DNA from: Mycolicibacterium senegalense
GTDB lineage: Bacteria > Actinomycetota > Actinomycetes > Mycobacteriales > Mycobacteriaceae
NCBI RefSeq assembly: GCF_019645875.1
Contig: NZ_CP081000.1
Location: 3,286,001-3,350,000 of the forward strand
Length of the DNA: 64,000 bases
Direction: 5' to 3'
The position numbers and the translations under genes are program-made. Under the pieces are notes generated by a model. That model did no database searches, was not told where the DNA came from, and saw only the letters and a program-made list of their open reading frames with translations. Positions 32,266 through 49,676 of this stretch are shown here, in pieces (positions within the stretch are counted from its first letter, which is position 1; each line of letters opens with the position of its first letter).

Positions 32266-34039
32266 CATCTCCATGGGCCAGCGCATCTCCGCCGAAGCCG
32301 AGCAGCTGACCTTGAGTCTGGGCCCCGCCGTCGACCCCGATGCAGCGCTGTCTCTCGCCGAGACCACTTTCGTGGTGGTGGACCTGGAGACCACCGGTGG
32401 GCGCGCGGCCGCCAAGGCGCCGGGCGAGCGCTACGACGCCATCACCGAGATCGGTGCGGTGAAGATCCGCGGCGGCGAGGTGCTCGGCGAGTTGGCCACG
32501 CTGGTCGATCCGGGCCGCGCGATCCCGCCCCAGATCGTCGAGCTCACCGGCATCACCACGGCGATGGTGCGCGACGCGCCGAAGATCGAGAGCGTCCTGC
32601 CCGCCTTTCTCGAGTTCTCCCGGGGCGCAGTGCTGGTCGCCCATAACGCCGGGTTCGATATCGGGTTCCTGCGCGCGGCGGCCGAGCGGGCCGAGCTCAA
32701 CTGGCCGCGGCCGCCGGTGCTCTGCACGGTCAAACTTGCCCGTCGCGTGCTGACCCGGGACGAAGCTCCGACAGTGAAACTGTCCGCACTGGCCCGGCTG
32801 TTCGGCGCCACCACGACACCTACCCACCGGGCACTCGACGATGCCCGCGCCACCGTCGACGTCTTGCACGGCCTGATCGAGCGCGTGGGCAACCAGGGCA
32901 TCCACACCTTCGCCGACCTGAAGAACTACCTGCCGGATGTCACGCCGGCCCAGCGCCGTAACCGTTCACTGGCCGACCGGTTACCCAACCGCCCCGGTGT
33001 CTACCTGTTCCGCGGGCCCTCCGGCGAGGTGCTCTATGTGGGCACCGCGGTCGATCTGCGCCGGCGCGTCCGGCAGTACTTCACCGGCGCCGACCCGCGG
33101 GCCCGGATGAAGGAGATGGCCTCGCTGGCGCAGGCCGTCGACCATGTCGAGTGCGCCCACGATCTGGAGGCCGGGGTCCGTGAGCTGCGGCTGCTCGCGG
33201 CTCATGCACCGCCGTACAACCGGCGCTCCAAGTTCCCGCAACGCTGGTGGTGGGTGGCCCTCACCGACGAGGCCTTCCCCCGGTTGTCGGCGGTGCGAAA
33301 CCCAGGGCGCCGCACCGCTTTCGGACCTTTCTCGGCTCGGGCCGACGCCGTTCAGTCGGCGCTGCTGCTGGCTCGGTTCACCGGTGTGCGCACCTGCACG
33401 GCCCGCTTCGGCTCTGCCGCGACCCATCGCTGCCCCGAGGTCGAGCTGTCACCGTGCCCGGCCGCGCAGGACATCGCCGCCGCGTCGTACGCGGATGCCG
33501 TGGAACGAGCCACCGCGCTGATCAACGGCACCGACCACAGCGCGCTGGCAGCAGCCCTGGCCCACATCGGCGAGCTGGCGGCAGCCCGGCGATACGAGAC
33601 CGCCGCCCGGATGCGCGATCACGCCGCGGTCGCCATCGAGGCACTGTGGCGCGGGCAGCGGCTGCGCGCACTGGCCGAGGTCCCCGAACTCGTGGCGGCG
33701 CGCAGCGACGGCAATGGCGGCTGGCACTTCGCGGTGGTCCGCCACGGCCAACTGGCCGGATCCGGCACCGCCCCGCGCGGTGTCCCGCCGATGCCCGTGG
33801 TCGATGCGATCTGCTCGGCCGCACAGGTAATCCTGCCCACCCCAACACCTTTGGGCGGCGCACTGGTGGAGGAGACCGCGCTCATCGCCCGTTGGCTGGC
33901 CACCCCAGGGGTGCGCATCGTGCGCACCGACGGCGACGTCGACAATGGCTACGCGACACCGATCGGCGCGGCCGGCCGTTACGCCCAGTGGGCCGCCACC
34001 GCGCGCTCGGCGCGGTTGGCGGCGGCCCAGCAGCAGGAC

Positions 34040-39535
<5,496 letters not shown>

Positions 39536-39550
39536 CCACTCCCCTACCCC

Positions 39551-39595
39551 AAACAATCGCCGCAGCCTCGTTGAGAGGTTGCGGCGATTGTTTTA
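39551..39595 (+). terminator. Intrinsic terminator of ctaE-qcrCAB
   Basis: CAATCGCCGC plus AGCCTC pairs with GAGGTT plus GCGGCGATTG across a short loop (39554-39590), then TTTTAT. It starts 15-20 bases after the qcrB stop. The 170 bases beyond it, up to the DUF2561 gene, show no further feature. Confidence 0.9.
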
Positions 39596-39765
39596 TGTGG
39601 GGGGCGTACTGGCGCCATGGCGGAAAAGTGGCCGCAGAGTCGCCACAGCGCTACATATGTGAGGGCGATGGATCACCGGTCCTGTTGAGCTCGTAGCCAC
39701 GTCAGGCCGCACACTGCTCCAGTGGCCGTAAAGGCGTCGGTGGGAACTTGAGGCAGAGCCAGGAG

Positions 39766-40347
39766 TCAGGACGGCAGAGCGTCCAGCTGGCGCAGCGCAA
39801 CGACCAGCACCGCGACCAGGCCCGCGGTGACGACGCCGGCCAGGCCATACAAGCACCAGGCCGCCACACCACTTCCCGTCGCCATGAGATAGGTGGCCAG
39901 ACCGATGGCCGCGGTACCCAGACCGATCGCACACGCGACCGACAGGGTGAAGCGCAGCCACACCGCTTCGACCGCTGCTGCGGCCACACCGGTGCCCGCG
40001 GCATAGCGGCTCATCGCCGGCGGTGCGGCGCGATAACTACCGCCGATCGGGCGCGGCGACCGGGCCGGCGGCTGGGGCCTGCGTCCGGGCTGTTGCCGGC
40101 CGGCCTGGGCTCGCGCCCGCAGCAGCAACGGCACGGCACCCGCGATCACCACGACCGACAAGCCGATCACGGTGTAGAGCACCCACGGAGTGTCGGCACT
40201 CTCCGCACCTTGGGGATGACTGCGGCCCAGATCCACCAGGGCGACGACGGCGGCCACCCCGGCACCCAATGCCGCGAGCCAGACCGCCGCGCAAGCGCCC
40301 AGCAAAACTCGGTCGGTGGTGTCGAGTTCGCTGATCGGCCCGGACAT
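39766..40347 (-). CDS. DUF2561 membrane protein (Rv2197c-like)
   Basis: 193 aa, four hydrophobic segments in two pairs, split by a basic Pro/Arg-rich cytoplasmic loop (about residues 75-110). DTTDRVLLGACAAVWLAALGAGVAA is the first helix. No function is known. ATG 40347 shares a base with the mmpS3 TGA (TGATG); the longer open frame runs inside mmpS3 and is not coding. Co-translation with MmpS3 suggests a shared envelope role. Confidence 0.82.
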   Translation of the reverse strand: MSGPISELDTTDRVLLGACAAVWLAALGAGVAAVVALVDLGRSHPQGAESADTPWVLYTVIGLSVVVIAGAVPLLLRARAQAGRQQPGRRPQPPARSPRPIGGSYRAAPPAMSRYAAGTGVAAAAVEAVWLRFTLSVACAIGLGTAAIGLATYLMATGSGVAAWCLYGLAGVVTAGLVAVLVVALRQLDALPS

Positions 40348-41225
40348 CAGCAGGCAGTCTGCGCGGAGTTGTTGGCGTTCGACGACAGCACCGTTCCGTC
40401 GCTGGCCGTGATGGAGCAGTTCAACCTGCTGACCAGGAACAGGCTGGAGGCCTCGACGGATCCCACATCGGAGTTGGAGATCGGCGTCATCGTGAAGGTC
40501 CACGGGATGTACACATTGCGCAGAGTGCGCCGGTTCCCGTTGCCGTCGACGTAGGTGATCGTGATGATGTCACCCGGCGCCTTGGTACCCGTCACGGAAT
40601 AGGTGACCTGGCGGGGCCCGGCGTGCGTCGTCGTGGTCGTCGGCGGTGCCGCTGTAGTGGTCGGCGGCGGCGGGGGCGCCTCGCTGGTCGGCGCCGGAGC
40701 GGGCGGCGGCGGCTCGGTGATCGTCACGGTTTCCGGTGGTGGCGGAGGCGGCAGCTCCTCCGACGTCGGAGGGGGTGGCGGCGGTGGCGGCGGGGTCGTG
40801 GAGGTGATCTCGTCCTGCACCGGCGGCGCGGCGGAGGTGGTACTGGGCTGCGGGGTCGCCAGGTTGGTGGTGTCCTCGTCGCGAGTCACCAACACGGCAA
40901 CAGAGGCCACCAGTGCGACGGCCGCGATGATGGCCGTGATACCGACCACCCACGGCCAGCGCGGTGGCGGGGCGGTGTCGACCAGCTCGGTCGCCGCGTC
41001 GTAGTCGTCGTAGTCGTAGAGCGCCACGTCGGCCGGCACGTACGGCCCGCTGGTGAACTGCTCCGACTCAGGAGCGGAATACGCCTGCGAGTAGAACTCC
41101 GTCTCGCCGCCGTCCGCGTCGGCGCCGGCCACCTGGGTCGGCTCCTCGGGTGCGGAGTGTTTTCCGGGTTGATCCGGCAAATCAGAACCGGAGGCACCCG
41201 GTTCCGGGGGATTCGGCCCGCTCAT
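40347..41225 (-). CDS. mmpS3: Membrane protein MmpS3
   Basis: 292 aa. An acidic cytoplasmic N-terminus (about 1-90, with YDYDDYD), one helix (about 92-113), a Pro/Thr-rich extracytoplasmic linker with runs of up to nine prolines, then a C-terminal MmpS beta-domain with two cysteines (LNCS and QTAC) that could form a disulfide. Unlike MmpS4/5 it has no MmpL partner nearby; work in mycobacteria links MmpS3 to envelope and division functions. AGAAGGA lies 9 bases before ATG 41225. Confidence 0.87.
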   Translation of the reverse strand: MSGPNPPEPGASGSDLPDQPGKHSAPEEPTQVAGADADGGETEFYSQAYSAPESEQFTSGPYVPADVALYDYDDYDAATELVDTAPPPRWPWVVGITAIIAAVALVASVAVLVTRDEDTTNLATPQPSTTSAAPPVQDEITSTTPPPPPPPPPTSEELPPPPPPETVTITEPPPPAPAPTSEAPPPPPTTTAAPPTTTTTHAGPRQVTYSVTGTKAPGDIITITYVDGNGNRRTLRNVYIPWTFTMTPISNSDVGSVEASSLFLVSRLNCSITASDGTVLSSNANNSAQTAC

Positions 41226-41363
41226 CTACGCCTATCCTTCTCGACAACTTCACTGCCACACGGAACGAACGAGTGCGTTCGCTGGTGACAGTGCCCCGGC
41301 AACATTACCGAACGAGGTGATGCCGGCGAGTCCGGCGCTGCCGGTGGCGGATGAAGTAACGCC

Positions 41364-41392
41364 CGATTGTGACCTTGAGCAGGTCACAATCG
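41364..41392 (-). terminator. Hairpin after ctaF
   Basis: CGATTGTGACCT and AGGTCACAATCG form a perfect 12-bp stem with a 5-base loop, 16 bases beyond the ctaF stop. It lacks a U-tract, the form often seen for mycobacterial terminators. The rest of the 182-base gap up to mmpS3 shows nothing else. Confidence 0.65.
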
Positions 41393-41407
41393 GCGCGTTT
41401 GGACGGG

Positions 41408-41839
<432 letters not shown>

Positions 41840-42877
41840 CTACTTGCTCGCCTGCGGTGCCTGCTCACCGCGTCGGGTGTCGAACGGGTGCGTGGTGATG
41901 GCCAGCGGCTCCTGGTTGATCGCCGCCAACGCCTCGGCATTGGTCTTGCCGGCCTCGCGCTGATCGATGTAGGCCTTGAAGTCATTGGGCTCGACGACCC
42001 GGACCTCGAAGTTCATCATCGAGTGGTAGGTGCCGCACATCTCGGTGCAGCGACCCACGAACGCGCCGGTCTGCTCGATCTTGCTGACCTGGAAGATGTG
42101 ATCCGAGTGGTTGGCCACCGGGTCCGGCATCACGTCGCGCTTGAAGAGGAACTCCGGAACCCAGAATCCGTGGATCACGTCCGCGGAGTTGAGCTGGAAC
42201 TCGATGCGCTTGCCCACCGGGAGCACCAGCACCGGGATCTCGGTGGAGCTGCCCAGCGTCTCGATCTTGTCGAAGTTCAGGTAGGTGCGGTCCTCGGGGT
42301 TCAGGCCGCGCACCGCGCCGACGCGCTCCTGCCCGTGCTCGTCCTTGCCCTCCGGCTTGGACGTCATCGCGGCCTTACGCGCTTCGTCGACACCGTTGTA
42401 ATCGAATGAGCCGTCGGCGAAGTCGATCTTCTGGTAACCGAACTTCCAGTTCCACTGGAAGGCGGTCACGTCGATGACGACCTCAGGGTTCGGATCCTTG
42501 TGCAGCATCCGCTCCTGGACCACGACGGTGAAGTAGAACAGCACCGAGATGATGAGGAACGGGATGACCGTCAGCACCAGCTCCAGCGGCATGTTGTAGC
42601 CGAACTGGCGCGGCAGCTCGGTGTCGCCCTTCTTCTTCCGGTGGAACGCACTCGACCAGAAGATCAGGGCCCACACGATGGCGCCCACCACGAAGGACGC
42701 AATCACCGAGCCGATCCACAGCTCTCGGTTGAGTTTGCCCTCCGGGGTGATCCCCGTCGGCCAGCCGAGCGCGAGTGCGTCCTGCCAGCTGCAGCCGCTC
42801 AGCAAGAATGCCGAGCCACCCAGGACAATGGTCAACAACGCCGCTCGGGCCACCGCCTTAAGCCCGCGAGGTGTCAC
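41840..42877 (-). CDS. ctaC: Cytochrome aa3 oxidase subunit II CtaC
   Basis: 345 aa lipoprotein. A lipobox LLSGC (Cys29) precedes two transmembrane hairpin helices (about 53-75 and 97-120) and a cupredoxin domain with the CuA site: His in [11 protein letters not shown] and [12 protein letters not shown] with both Cys, the His and the Met. CuA receives electrons from QcrC. An insertion of about 40 residues around residues 160-200 ([19 protein letters not shown]) is typical of actinobacterial CtaC. GTG 42877 follows AGGAGG. Confidence 0.96.
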   Translation of the reverse strand: MTPRGLKAVARAALLTIVLGGSAFLLSGCSWQDALALGWPTGITPEGKLNRELWIGSVIASFVVGAIVWALIFWSSAFHRKKKGDTELPRQFGYNMPLELVLTVIPFLIISVLFYFTVVVQERMLHKDPNPEVVIDVTAFQWNWKFGYQKIDFADGSFDYNGVDEARKAAMTSKPEGKDEHGQERVGAVRGLNPEDRTYLNFDKIETLGSSTEIPVLVLPVGKRIEFQLNSADVIHGFWVPEFLFKRDVMPDPVANHSDHIFQVSKIEQTGAFVGRCTEMCGTYHSMMNFEVRVVEPNDFKAYIDQREAGKTNAEALAAINQEPLAITTHPFDTRRGEQAPQASK

Positions 42878-42931
42878 GTTGGCGCCTCCTAGATCGGTAT
42901 TTCGCGACCGCGACCGGTCGTTGTTTTGCGA

Positions 42932-42961
42932 ATACTACGCAGCGTAGACCACGCCGGTCCA
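42932..42961 (-). promoter_or_regulatory. Putative ctaC-ctaF promoter
   Basis: TGGACC (-35), an 18-base spacer and TAGTAT (-10, 42937-42932) on the minus strand, with a leader of about 50 bases carrying AGGAGG. It shares the 190-base gap with asnB. Confidence 0.55.
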
Positions 42962-43067
42962 CGGGAGCGAAGCGACTCGGGAATGCGGTTGCGAAGTGGG
43001 TGCAAACACCGGCGCGGCCGCCCGGGTGGTGGTCTCGGACAACGGCCGGATCAGACATACTGGCGCG

Positions 43068-45032
43068 GTGTGCGGACTGCTCGCGTTGGTAACTGACCCA
43101 GCCCGATCCACCCAGGGAGACACCTCCCCCGATGCCGGATCGCGGCTGGTCGACGCGGTGGCGGGCGCCTCCCACCTGATGCGTCACCGGGGTCCGGACG
43201 AGCCCGGCACATGGGCAGACACGAGCGGCGACGGCACTGTGGTGCTCGGCTTCAACCGGCTCTCGATCATCGATATCGCGCACAGCCACCAGCCGCTGCG
43301 CTGGGGGCCGGCCGATGCGCCCGACCGCTACGCACTCGTTTTCAACGGTGAGATCTACAACTATCTGGAACTACGTGAAGAGCTGCGCGGCGCCGGTGCC
43401 GAATTTCACACCGACGGCGACGGCGAGGCCATCGTCGCGGCCTATCACCACTGGGGCGCCGACGCGCTGCATCGGTTGCGCGGCATGTTCGCGTTCGCGG
43501 TGTGGGACACCGTGGAGCGCGAGTTGTTCTGCGCCAGGGACCCGTTCGGCATCAAGCCGCTGTTCATGGCCACCGGGCCCGGTGGCACCGCAGTCGGCAG
43601 TGAGAAGAAGTGCCTGCTGGAACTGGCCGACATTCTCGGGCTGGACCTCAGCATCGACGATCGGGCGGTGCAGCACTACACGGTGCTGCAGTACGTGCCC
43701 GAACCCGAGACGCTGCACCGCGGCATCCGGCGGCTGGAGTCGGGTAGCTACGCGCGGCTGAGGCCCGGTGGCCGCCCCGAGGTGACGCGTTACTTCGTCC
43801 CGAAGTTCACTCCGGTGCCTTTCGTCAAGGGCGCCGAGCAGTCCCGCTACGACGAGATCACCGCCGCCCTTGAGGATTCCGTCGCCAAGCACATGCGCGC
43901 CGATGTGACGGTGGGCGCGTTCCTGTCCGGCGGAATCGACTCCACGGCCACCGCGGCGTTGGCGATGCGGCACAACCCGCGGCTGATCACGTTCACCACC
44001 GGCTTCGAGCGGGAGGGCTTTTCCGAGGTGGACGTGGCCGTGGCCTCGGCCGAGGCCATCGGCGCCCGGCATGTCACCAAGGTGGTCAGCCAGGCCGAGT
44101 TCGTCGAGGCACTGCCCGAGATCGTCTGGTACCTGGACGAGCCGGTGGCCGACCCGGCCCTGGTGCCGCTGTTCTTCATCGCCCGCGAGGCCCGCAAGCA
44201 CGTCAAGGTGGTGCTCTCGGGCGAAGGTGCCGACGAGTTGTTCGGCGGCTACACGATCTACCGGGAACCGTTGTCGCTGCGGCCGTTCGACTATCTGCCC
44301 CGGCCGGTGCGCAAGTCGCTGGGCAAGGCGTCCAAGCCACTGCCGGAGGGCATGCGCGGCAAGAGCCTGCTGCATCGCGGTTCGCTGACGTTGGAGGAGC
44401 GCTACTACGGCAATGCCCGCAGCTTCTCCGACGACCAGCTGCGGGCGGTCCTGCCGGGGTTCCGGCAGGAATGGACCCACACTGACGTCACTGCCCCGGT
44501 GTACGCCGAGTCGCGGGGTTGGGATCCGGTGGCCCGGATGCAGCACATCGATCTGTTCACCTGGCTGCGCGGTGACATCTTGGTCAAGGCGGACAAGATC
44601 ACCATGGCCAACTCACTGGAGCTGCGGGTCCCGTTCCTGGACCCCGAGGTGTTCGCGGTGGCGTCCCGGCTACCCGTCGATCAGAAGATCACCCGCTCGA
44701 CGACCAAGTACGCGCTGCGCAGGGCACTGGAGCCGATCATTCCGGCCCATGTGCTGAACCGGCCGAAGCTGGGCTTCCCGGTGCCCATCCGGCACTGGCT
44801 GCGCGCCGGTGAGCTGATGGATTGGGCCTATTCGATGACGGCGTCCTCGGGCGCCGGCGAGTATGTCGATCTCGGTGCGGTCCGCACCATGCTCGACGAG
44901 CATCGCAACGGCGTCAGCGATCACAGTCGCAGGTTGTGGACGGTGCTGATCTTCATGCTGTGGCACGCCATCTTCGTCGAGCACAGCGTGATCCCGCAGA
45001 TCTCCGAACCGCACTACCCGGTCCAGCTCTGA
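43068..45032 (+). CDS. asnB: Glutamine-dependent asparagine synthetase AsnB
   Basis: 654 aa, class II glutamine amidotransferase fused to an AMP-forming synthetase. GTG 43068 is chosen because it puts the catalytic cysteine at position 2 (V-C-G-L-L after processing), as in all N-terminal-nucleophile amidotransferases; the longer frame from 42996 would bury it. MRHRGPDEPG, FNGEIYNYLELR and the synthetase P-loop SGGIDST with SGEGADELFGGY are intact. In M. tuberculosis AsnB also amidates meso-DAP in peptidoglycan precursors. CATACT ends 6 bases before the GTG. Confidence 0.94.
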   Translation: MCGLLALVTDPARSTQGDTSPDAGSRLVDAVAGASHLMRHRGPDEPGTWADTSGDGTVVLGFNRLSIIDIAHSHQPLRWGPADAPDRYALVFNGEIYNYLELREELRGAGAEFHTDGDGEAIVAAYHHWGADALHRLRGMFAFAVWDTVERELFCARDPFGIKPLFMATGPGGTAVGSEKKCLLELADILGLDLSIDDRAVQHYTVLQYVPEPETLHRGIRRLESGSYARLRPGGRPEVTRYFVPKFTPVPFVKGAEQSRYDEITAALEDSVAKHMRADVTVGAFLSGGIDSTATAALAMRHNPRLITFTTGFEREGFSEVDVAVASAEAIGARHVTKVVSQAEFVEALPEIVWYLDEPVADPALVPLFFIAREARKHVKVVLSGEGADELFGGYTIYREPLSLRPFDYLPRPVRKSLGKASKPLPEGMRGKSLLHRGSLTLEERYYGNARSFSDDQLRAVLPGFRQEWTHTDVTAPVYAESRGWDPVARMQHIDLFTWLRGDILVKADKITMANSLELRVPFLDPEVFAVASRLPVDQKITRSTTKYALRRALEPIIPAHVLNRPKLGFPVPIRHWLRAGELMDWAYSMTASSGAGEYVDLGAVRTMLDEHRNGVSDHSRRLWTVLIFMLWHAIFVEHSVIPQISEPHYPVQL

Positions 45033-45062
45033 GCCGGTCGGCCCAGAGCCGGCGCCGGAGGG

Positions 45063-46055
<993 letters not shown>

Positions 46056-46209
46056 TCATTAAGTCGGCTACATAACAGTACCCGCGCGGCCCGTGCGCGA
46101 TCTTGGCCCACGGTCGCACGCCACGGGTTGCGCTAACCTGCGTATAACCGTATTCCCGGTCACCGTAGACGGCTGACCGACCTCCAGATCACGCGGGGAG
46201 CGTCATTTG

Positions 46210-46836
46210 ATGACTGGTTCATACCAGTACCCCGAGCAGACTCCGCCTCAGCCGTATCCCGAGCAGGTGTCGCCCGCCCCGTCGGCATATCCGGGCACGC
46301 TGCCGCCCCCGGTCCCGTACCCGACCCGGCGGCGCTGGCCCAAGATCCTGGCGGCGACGTTGGCGGTGGTCGTGCTGGCGGGTGTGCTGACCGCAGTGCT
46401 GGTGGCCGGCCGCCGCGGCCCGGCGGCTCCGGTGGTGCTGTCGGACGCCCGGGCCCAGGCCGCGGTGCAGGAATATCTCAACGCGCTGCTCGACGGGGAC
46501 GACGAGACAGTCGCCCGGCACACGTTGTGCGGGCTGTACGACGGGGTGAAGGACCGCAAGGCCGACCTCGCGGTGGCCGGTTTGGCCAGCGACGCATTCC
46601 AGAAGCAGTTCAGCCAGGTCGAGGTGACCGGCATCGATGCGAATGTGCCGTGGTCCACCACACAGGCTCAGGTGCTGTTCACCATGCGCGTCGCTCCGGC
46701 CAGTGGGACGGTACGCGGACAACGGCCGATCAGTGACGAACAGCAGGGCGTGGCACAGCTTCTGGTGAAAAGGGACGGTAACGACGAGCAGGTCTTGGTG
46801 TGCTCGTACGTGCTGCGCACCGGCGGTCAGTACTGA
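46210..46836 (+). CDS. Membrane-anchored protein with Pro/Tyr-rich N-terminus (Rv2203-like)
   Basis: 208 aa. The cytoplasmic N-terminus (1-38) is rich in Pro, Tyr and Gln (YQYPEQTPPQPYPEQ), then one helix (about 43-66) and an extracytoplasmic domain with a DUF4878-like look (VQEYLNALLDGDDETVARHTLCGLY). Two cysteines (HTLCG and LVCSY) may pair. GGGGAG is 9 bases before ATG 46210; TTG 46207 is an equally placed alternative. Function unknown. Confidence 0.8.
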   Translation: MTGSYQYPEQTPPQPYPEQVSPAPSAYPGTLPPPVPYPTRRRWPKILAATLAVVVLAGVLTAVLVAGRRGPAAPVVLSDARAQAAVQEYLNALLDGDDETVARHTLCGLYDGVKDRKADLAVAGLASDAFQKQFSQVEVTGIDANVPWSTTQAQVLFTMRVAPASGTVRGQRPISDEQQGVAQLLVKRDGNDEQVLVCSYVLRTGGQY

Positions 46837-46855
46837 CCGCCGGTATCAGCTGACG

Positions 46856-47212
46856 TCAGTTGAAAGAATCACCGCAGGCGCAGGACCCGGTGGCGTTGGG
46901 GTTGTCGATGGTGAAGCCCTGCTTCTCGATCGAGTCGACGAAATCGATGGTGGCGCCCTGCACATACGGTGCGCTCATCCGGTCGACGGTCAGCTTGACG
47001 CCGCCGAACTCGGCGGTGAGGTCGCCGTCGAGGGCACGGTCGTCGAAGAACAGGTTGTAGCGCAGGCCGGCGCAACCGCCGGGCTGAACCGCGATCCGCA
47101 GCGCGAGGTCGTCGCGACCTTCCTGGTCCAGCAGCGCCTTCGCCTTCGTCGCAGCAGAGTCGGTCAGGGTCACACCGTGGGTTTCGGTGGAGGTGGCGTC
47201 CTGAACAGTCAT
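46856..47212 (-). CDS. erpA: A-type iron-sulfur carrier ErpA
   Basis: 118 aa, HesB/IscA family. Three cluster-ligand cysteines are present: GGCAGLRY and CAC in GSCACGDSF. It carries and delivers Fe-S clusters to apo-proteins; LipA in this window and the qcrA Rieske protein are possible clients. ATG 47212 (MTVQDATSTETHG) follows GGAGAAC directly. The frame is open upstream, but that part lies in the divergent control region and the DUF3043 gene. Confidence 0.92.
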   Translation of the reverse strand: MTVQDATSTETHGVTLTDSAATKAKALLDQEGRDDLALRIAVQPGGCAGLRYNLFFDDRALDGDLTAEFGGVKLTVDRMSAPYVQGATIDFVDSIEKQGFTIDNPNATGSCACGDSFN

Positions 47213-47303
47213 AGTTCTCCCTAAGCATCCCTGGGCATCAAGACGCGGGACGTGCCGCGCGTCTACTACCTCAACGGTACCTTGTTCCGGCGCTATTCCC
47301 GAC

Positions 47304-47312
47304 TTATCCACA
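47304..47312 (+). promoter_or_regulatory. Perfect DnaA box TTATCCACA
   Basis: An exact match to the bacterial DnaA consensus TTATNCACA in the divergent gap between erpA and the DUF3043 gene, 38 bases upstream of the TAACCT -10. It is single, so it is a possible DnaA-controlled promoter rather than an origin. Confidence 0.45.
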
Positions 47313-47349
47313 GGCCGGGGCATGTGGCCAGGGCATCTGCGCCGGGCAG

Positions 47350-47355
47350 TAACCT
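47350..47355 (+). promoter_or_regulatory. -10 hexamer TAACCT, DUF3043 gene (leaderless)
   Basis: TAACCT ends 7 bases before GTG 47363; no ribosome site is present. Confidence 0.6.
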
Positions 47356-47362
47356 GGCTGGC

Positions 47363-48052
47363 GTGAAGCTGCTGGGCCGTAACAAGGACAACGACGGCGA
47401 ACCCGCCGGAACCGACCAGGTCGCGAAGGTCGACGGGGACGCCGCGTCGACGAACACGGGCGGTACCACCGCGGGCACCGCCCCCAAGGGCAGGCCCACC
47501 CCCAAACGCAGCGAGGCCACCAAGCGGCGCGGTCCTGTCGCGCCCGCACCGCTGACCGCCGCCGAGGCGCGCCAACGCCGCAAGGAGCTGCGCGGGCCGA
47601 AGCTGTCCAAGGAAGAGCGCAAGATCGAGCGGCTCGCCCGCCGAGCCGACATGGCTGACCGCCGCGAGAAGATGATGGCCGGCGAGGAGTCCTACCTACT
47701 CCCCCGCGACAAAGGTCCGGTTCGCCGCTACGTCCGCGACATCGTGGACTCGCGTCGCAACGTGCTGGGCCTGTTCATGCCCGCCGCCCTGGCGATGATC
47801 TTCTTCATGCTCGCGCTGCCGTCGCTGAAGTTCCAGCAGATCCTCTCCTACGCGATGCTCGTCCTGGTGGTCATCATGCTGATCGACGGGTTCGTCGTCG
47901 GCCGCAAGGTGAACCGGATGGTGGACGAGAAGTTCCCCGACAACACCGAAAGTGGTTTCAAGCTCGGGCTTTACGCCGCCAGCCGGGCGTCACAGTTACG
48001 CCGCATGCGGGCGCCGCGGCCGGTGGTCGAGCGCGGCGCCAAGATCTCTTGA
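47363..48052 (+). CDS. DUF3043 membrane protein (Rv2206-like)
   Basis: 229 aa. A charged, low-complexity cytoplasmic N-terminus (Lys/Arg/Thr/Pro, with APLTAAEARQRRKELRG) precedes two close transmembrane helices (about 138-155 and 159-180, LGLFMPAALAMIFFMLALPSL) and a basic tail. Conserved in actinobacteria, function unknown. GTG 47363 (VKLLGRNKDN) is fixed by the leaderless -10. In M. tuberculosis Rv2205c lies before it; here erpA is the direct neighbour. Confidence 0.85.
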   Translation: MKLLGRNKDNDGEPAGTDQVAKVDGDAASTNTGGTTAGTAPKGRPTPKRSEATKRRGPVAPAPLTAAEARQRRKELRGPKLSKEERKIERLARRADMADRREKMMAGEESYLLPRDKGPVRRYVRDIVDSRRNVLGLFMPAALAMIFFMLALPSLKFQQILSYAMLVLVVIMLIDGFVVGRKVNRMVDEKFPDNTESGFKLGLYAASRASQLRRMRAPRPVVERGAKIS

Positions 48053-48075
48053 TCCCGCGTCAGGCGGCGTGAGCG

Positions 48076-48609
48076 GTGCGCACACTGGTACTCGGCGGCA
48101 TCCGCTCCGGTAAATCGCAGTGGGCCGAGGCGGCCGTGACGCGAATCGCCGGAGACGGCGTGCCGGTGCGTTACCTGGCCACTGGCCCGGCCGCTGACAC
48201 CGATCCGTCGTGGGCTGAGCGGGTGGGCGCACATCAGGCCCGTCGGCCCGCACACTGGCACACCGTCGAAACCCGGGAGCTGGCCGAAGATCTGGCCGAG
48301 AGTCCGGACACCGCTACCCTCGTCGACGACATCGGCGGCTGGCTGACGGCGGTCATGGACCGCGTCGGCGCCTGGACCGGGGCACCCGTGGGTCCGGAGG
48401 CCGACGCGCTGGTAGCGGCGGTAGCTGCGTTCACCGCTCCCCTGGTGCTCGTCACTCCCGAAGTCGGGCTGACCGTCGTCCCCGCCACCGAGGCGGGACG
48501 ACGATTTGCCGACGAACTGGGTTCGGTCAACCAACGCCTGGCCGCGGTGTGCGACCGCGTGGTGCTGGTGGTGGCCGGCCAACCGCTCACGGTGAAGGAG
48601 CCGTCATGA
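48076..48609 (+). CDS. cobU: Adenosylcobinamide kinase/guanylyltransferase CobU
   Basis: 177 aa. The P-loop [12 protein letters not shown] is at the N-terminus, and PAHWHTVE carries the His that is guanylylated; [13 protein letters not shown] is Walker B-like. It phosphorylates adenosylcobinamide and attaches GMP for the nucleotide-loop assembly of cobalamin. It starts at GTG 48076 (RTLVLGG), 23 bases after the DUF3043 gene. The stop overlaps cobT (ATGA). In M. tuberculosis cobU is elsewhere on the chromosome. Confidence 0.93.
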   Translation: MRTLVLGGIRSGKSQWAEAAVTRIAGDGVPVRYLATGPAADTDPSWAERVGAHQARRPAHWHTVETRELAEDLAESPDTATLVDDIGGWLTAVMDRVGAWTGAPVGPEADALVAAVAAFTAPLVLVTPEVGLTVVPATEAGRRFADELGSVNQRLAAVCDRVVLVVAGQPLTVKEPS

Positions 48610-49676
48610 CCCAAATCGATGCGGCCTTTGCCCCGGTCACCGCACCGGATGCCGATGTCGCCACGGCGGCGCGGGCCCGTCAGGAGCAGCTGACCAAACC
48701 GCCCGGCTCCCTGGGCCGCCTCGAGGAACTCTCGGTTTGGGCGGCCTCGTGTCAGGGCGTCTGCCCGCCGCGCCCGCTCACCCGGGCCCGGGTGGTGGTG
48801 TTCGCCGCCGACCACGGGGTCACCGCAGCCGGGGTGTCGGCGTTCCCGTCGGCGGTGACCGGCCAGATGGTGGCCAACTTCGACGCCGGCGGCGCGGCCA
48901 TCAACGTTTTGGCCGAGGTGGCCGGGGCGTCTGTGCGGGTGGCTGACATCGCCGTCGACTGCGACGAGCCGCTGTCGGCCGCCATCGGCGCCCACAAGGT
49001 GCGTCGCAGCTCGGGCAACATCGCGATCGAGGATGCACTGAGCGAAGAGGAAACCGCGGCCGCGGTCTCAGCGGGCCGCCGGATCGCCGACGACGAGGTC
49101 GACGGCGGTGCCGACCTGCTCATCGCGGGCGACATGGGCATCGGAAACACCACGGCGGCAACGACATTGGTGGCTGCGCTGACCGGTGCCGAACCGGTTG
49201 TGGTGGTGGGCCGCGGCACCGGCATCGACGATCTCGGTTGGGGGCGCAAGACCGGTGCCGTGCGTGACGCGCTGTACCGGGCGCGCACCGTGACACGTGA
49301 GCCGCTGGGCCTTCTCCGGGTGTGCGGCGGCGCCGACCTGGCCGCCATGGCCGGGTTTCTGGCGCAGGCAGCCCTGCGGCGCACGCCGGTGCTGCTGGAC
49401 GGCCTGGTGGTGACGGCGGCAGCGCTGGTCGCCGAGGAGTTGGCACCGGGTGCGCGGGCGTGGTGGCAGGCCGGTCACCGATCGACGGAACCGGCGCACA
49501 GCCTGGCGCTGTCGCATCTGGGCCTGGAGCCGATCATCGACCTGGGCATGCGCCTGGGTGAAGGCACCGGCGCGGCGGTGGCCTTGCCGATCCTGCGGGC
49601 CGCGATCGCCACGCTGGCTTCGATGGCCACCTTCGAGGAGGCCGCAGTAGCCGGACCGCCTGAAGCAACACCATGA
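48606..49676 (+). CDS. cobT: Nicotinate-nucleotide--dimethylbenzimidazole phosphoribosyltransferase CobT
   Basis: 356 aa. It makes alpha-ribazole phosphate for the lower ligand of B12. [52 protein letters not shown] and [18 protein letters not shown] are the standard CobT blocks; the last contains the catalytic Glu. ATG 48606 overlaps the cobU stop; the stop overlaps the cobS start. Confidence 0.95.
   Translation: MTQIDAAFAPVTAPDADVATAARARQEQLTKPPGSLGRLEELSVWAASCQGVCPPRPLTRARVVVFAADHGVTAAGVSAFPSAVTGQMVANFDAGGAAINVLAEVAGASVRVADIAVDCDEPLSAAIGAHKVRRSSGNIAIEDALSEEETAAAVSAGRRIADDEVDGGADLLIAGDMGIGNTTAATTLVAALTGAEPVVVVGRGTGIDDLGWGRKTGAVRDALYRARTVTREPLGLLRVCGGADLAAMAGFLAQAALRRTPVLLDGLVVTAAALVAEELAPGARAWWQAGHRSTEPAHSLALSHLGLEPIIDLGMRLGEGTGAAVALPILRAAIATLASMATFEEAAVAGPPEATP

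Noticed and set aside
40600..40830. Pro/Gly-rich repeat tract as a separate repeat element
   Set aside because: It is the proline linker of MmpS3; the repetition is at codon level.
47304..47312. DnaA box as part of a replication origin
   Set aside because: Only one box, no AT-rich unwinding region, and no dnaA/dnaN nearby.
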